A stretch of DNA of 6,267 nt, taken from Ruminococcaceae bacterium UBA7217. Its GTDB lineage: Bacteria > Bacillota > Clostridia > Oscillospirales > Acutalibacteraceae. The stretch is taken from assembly GCA_002490425.1 (NCBI GenBank), contig DKTZ01000040.1:2738-9004 (forward strand), in the 5' to 3' direction. This document shows positions 5,159-6,267 of the stretch, one piece after another (position 1 is the stretch's first letter; every line of letters starts with the position of its first letter). The translations under genes and the position numbers were made by a program. The notes beneath the pieces were generated by a model. That model was not told where the DNA came from. It made no database searches and saw only the letters and a list, made by a program, of their open reading frames with translations.

Positions 5159-5263
5159 ATAAAAATATACGTATAAAATGTTCAAACGCAGTGAAAATGA
5201 AATTCGGGAGTAAGAATTTTACAGCTTTTTATAAAAGTCATAAAAATATAGTGTACGTATAAA
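5159..5263. repeat. Pair of AT-rich direct repeats with a TACGTATAAA core
   Basis: Copy 1 (5159-5177) combines ATAAAAATATA and TACGTATAAA, overlapping by two bases. Copy 2 (5240-5263) has the same two words separated by GTG. The first copy contains the perfect palindrome TATACGTATA (5166-5175). They lie in the spacer between agrB and the DUF6514-like gene, upstream of the latter's promoter, so a regulator-binding role is possible. In AT-rich DNA part of the match may be chance. I see no gene in 5100-5358. Confidence 0.45.
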
Positions 5264-5322
5264 GGTGTCATTTTGTCACGATTTAAGATTCAGAACACCT
5301 AAAAATTGCTGCGACATCAAAT

Positions 5323-5364
5323 GGGTAAAAGTATATATAAGCAGTTGTATTTACACTTTTACCC
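5323..5364 (-). terminator. Inverted repeat across the agrB stop codon, possible terminator
   Basis: A perfect 10-bp inverted repeat GGGTAAAAGT/ACTTTTACCC (5323-5332 with 5355-5364) encloses 22 nt. It includes the agrB stop codon at 5359-5361. No T-run follows on the minus strand, so it is not a standard intrinsic terminator. It may instead protect the mRNA end or bind a protein. Confidence 0.35.
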
Positions 5365-5955
5365 TTGAGACTTACGGCTTTGAAGCGCTTTTTTGATTTT
5401 TCCCGCAATAAGCAAAATATTTTCAAGAATCAGGCTGAGCAAGCAGGGAACAGCTAACAGCTTTAATTCAAAAAAATACGAAACGCCGATAATAGCGGTT
5501 ATTACAAATAAAATTATTAAAGACAGCCTGCGAAAATATTTGAATTCTTTGCCGGATAAAGGCTTTTCAGGCGTATCCAGCGGGCAAAGAACGGCAATAC
5601 ACACTGCTGACACTGCACCGATAATGAGCAGAGCGATTTCAAAATCATAAAGCTTTGACAGTTTTATGACAACAATGCAAGCCAATATTGAAGAGGCGGA
5701 CATTATATCACATTTTGCTTCGGTTGAGGCGTGGTAACCGCCTGCGTACTGTCTTATAAGCATAAAGGCGATATAAAAAACAATGCTTTCAAGAGGACTG
5801 CTCAGCATAAAACCGAATGTGCAGGTTATAATGAAAAACATAATCTGCGATAAAAGCATAAATAAGCCGTAAACATACAGTTCTTTGTCAGCTTCGCATA
5901 TTGTGCCGCTTGAAAGCATTCTTTCGGTAAGAAGCCGCGAAAGCTTACTTATCAT
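5359..5955 (-). CDS. agrB: AgrB-like autoinducer-processing membrane endopeptidase
   Basis: AgrB cuts the C-terminal tail from the AgrD propeptide and forms the thiolactone ring of the autoinducing peptide at the membrane. The protein is 198 residues, normal for the family. Its catalytic signature is RQYAGGYHASTEAKC with His75 and Cys82, matching the His/Cys pair of staphylococcal AgrB. The conserved CPLDTPEKPLSGKEFKYFRR segment (about 124-143) is also typical. Hydrophobic stretches at about 29-52, 56-68, 86-103, 106-124, 144-161 and 164-184 indicate a polytopic membrane protein. The start codon lies inside the end of agrD (11-nt overlap 5945-5955) with AAGG just upstream, so the two are probably translationally coupled. 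The order agrD then agrB is the reverse of the staphylococcal order. It is transcribed from the promoter at 6172-6200. Confidence 0.93.
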   Translation of the reverse strand: MISKLSRLLTERMLSSGTICEADKELYVYGLFMLLSQIMFFIITCTFGFMLSSPLESIVFYIAFMLIRQYAGGYHASTEAKCDIMSASSILACIVVIKLSKLYDFEIALLIIGAVSAVCIAVLCPLDTPEKPLSGKEFKYFRRLSLIILFVITAIIGVSYFFELKLLAVPCLLSLILENILLIAGKIKKALQSRKSQG

Positions 5956-6100
5956 TGTTTACCTTGCTGAATTTTTTTAAGCTCTGCGGTGCTTTCGGCT
6001 GGTAAACAGCGAAGCAGGTTGTAGAATTTGCATCTCTTTTCAATGCAGCTTCTGCGGTGTGCTTAACCATTTTTGAAAGGCTGTTTTTTAAGGTGTTCAT
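5945..6100 (-). CDS. agrD: AgrD-like cyclic (thio)lactone autoinducer propeptide
   Basis: This is a 51-residue frame read from ATG 6100. It has an N-terminal, probably amphipathic, Lys-containing helix (MNTLKNSLSKMVKHTAEAAL). The signal core is ANSTTCFAVY with a single Cys29, and a Pro/Lys-rich tail QPKAPQSLKKFSK follows, the substrate-recognition part that AgrB removes. By analogy with clostridial peptides, the mature signal would be a five-residue thiolactone ring Cys29-Tyr33 with a short exocyclic tail. The exact N-terminal cut is unknown. AAAGGAG (6110-6116) is 9 nt before the ATG. The gene overlaps agrB by 11 nt, which supports the assignment. It is short enough to be missed by ordinary gene callers. 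Confidence 0.9.
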   Translation of the reverse strand: MNTLKNSLSKMVKHTAEAALKRDANSTTCFAVYQPKAPQSLKKFSKVNNDK

Positions 6101-6109
6101 TGTTTTTTG

Positions 6110-6116
6110 CTCCTTT
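6110..6116 (-). promoter_or_regulatory. Ribosome binding site that fixes the agrD start
   Basis: AAAGGAG on the minus strand with a 9-nt A-rich spacer to ATG 6100. It supports translation of the short agrD frame from this ATG rather than from the internal Met11 codon. Confidence 0.8.
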
Positions 6117-6130
6117 ATTTAATATGTTTT

Positions 6131-6163
6131 GAAACAAAGAAATTCGTAATTTCATAATGTTTC
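6131..6163 (-). promoter_or_regulatory. Nested dyad in the agrD leader
   Basis: An inner perfect repeat GAAATT-CGT-AATTTC (6139-6153) lies inside an outer GAAAC/GTTTC pair (6131-6135, 6159-6163). It falls between the predicted transcription start (about 6165) and the Shine-Dalgarno. It could act as a leader hairpin or as an operator. The function is not known. Confidence 0.4.
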
Positions 6164-6171
6164 ATAAAATT

Positions 6172-6200
6172 ATTTTAACATATAAAGAATTTTATGTCTA
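6172..6200 (-). promoter_or_regulatory. Sigma-A-type promoter of the agrDB operon
   Basis: On the minus strand TAGACA (6195-6200, five of six consensus bases), a 17-nt spacer, and TAAAAT (6172-6177) preceded by an extended TGT. The start is expected near 6165, giving a leader of about 65 nt before agrD. Confidence 0.7.
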
Positions 6201-6208
6201 TAAATTAT

Positions 6209-6240
6209 ACGAAACGCAAGAAAATCGGCACGTAACGCAA
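6209..6240 (-). promoter_or_regulatory. Tandem direct repeat, candidate AgrA/LytTR regulator site
   Basis: On the minus strand TTGCGTTACGT (6230-6240) and TTGCGTTTCGT (6209-6219) differ at one base of 11 and are exactly 21 bp apart, two helical turns. The downstream copy ends 8 bp before the -35. LytTR-domain regulators such as AgrA bind two direct repeats with a GTT core and this same 21-bp period just upstream of the -35. The family fact is established. The assignment here is inference from spacing and context. Confidence 0.6.
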
Positions 6241-6267
6241 TGATTACTTGTTTTATAAAATAGTTAA

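Overview
The window looks like low-GC chromosome from an anaerobic Firmicute of class Clostridia, probably a gut Oscillospiraceae/Ruminococcaceae-type organism. The reasons are the AT-rich spacers, strong AGGAGG-type ribosome binding sites, near-consensus sigma-A promoters with 17-nt spacers, and the clostridial style of the AgrD/AgrB pair, the integrase relic and the small DUF6514-like protein. The species cannot be named from the sequence alone.

Left part (1-3142). The 5' end of a tRNA, probably tRNA-Ala, runs off the left edge on the minus strand and has its own promoter. Divergent from it is a plus-strand promoter (83-111). It appears to drive a four-gene operon: a PhnP-like metallo-beta-lactamase-fold hydrolase (328-1182), an O6-methylguanine-DNA methyltransferase (1208-1666), an SGNH/GDSL esterase (1650-2321) and an alpha/beta-hydrolase esterase (2345-3142). 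Between promoter and first gene is a 210-nt leader made almost entirely of back-to-back small hairpins: two groups of three, each 52 nt, separated by AT-rich linkers of 25-26 nt, then one 16-bp hairpin just before the ribosome binding site.

Middle (3232-4753). A tRNA-Pro(CGG) gene has a clear promoter and intrinsic terminator. Next to it is a mobile-element graveyard on the minus strand. A tyrosine integrase is cut off after its HxxR box and joined, out of frame, to the last ~60 residues of a large serine recombinase. Beyond the integrase start there are about 520 bases with no credible gene but dense secondary structure. On the plus strand this ends in a 20-bp hairpin, a 9-bp hairpin, a branched domain and a textbook intrinsic terminator, which I read as a candidate stand-alone structured ncRNA (about 4539-4753).

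Right part (4863-6267, minus strand). A 76-residue DUF6514-like protein has its own promoter. Next is an agr quorum-sensing cassette: a 51-codon agrD (5945-6100), followed by and overlapping agrB (5359-5955). Upstream of agrD are a sigma-A promoter, a leader dyad, and two 11-bp direct repeats exactly 21 bp apart that end 8 bp before the -35. That is the geometry expected for an AgrA/LytTR response regulator, so the cassette is probably autoregulated. No agrC or agrA lies inside the window.
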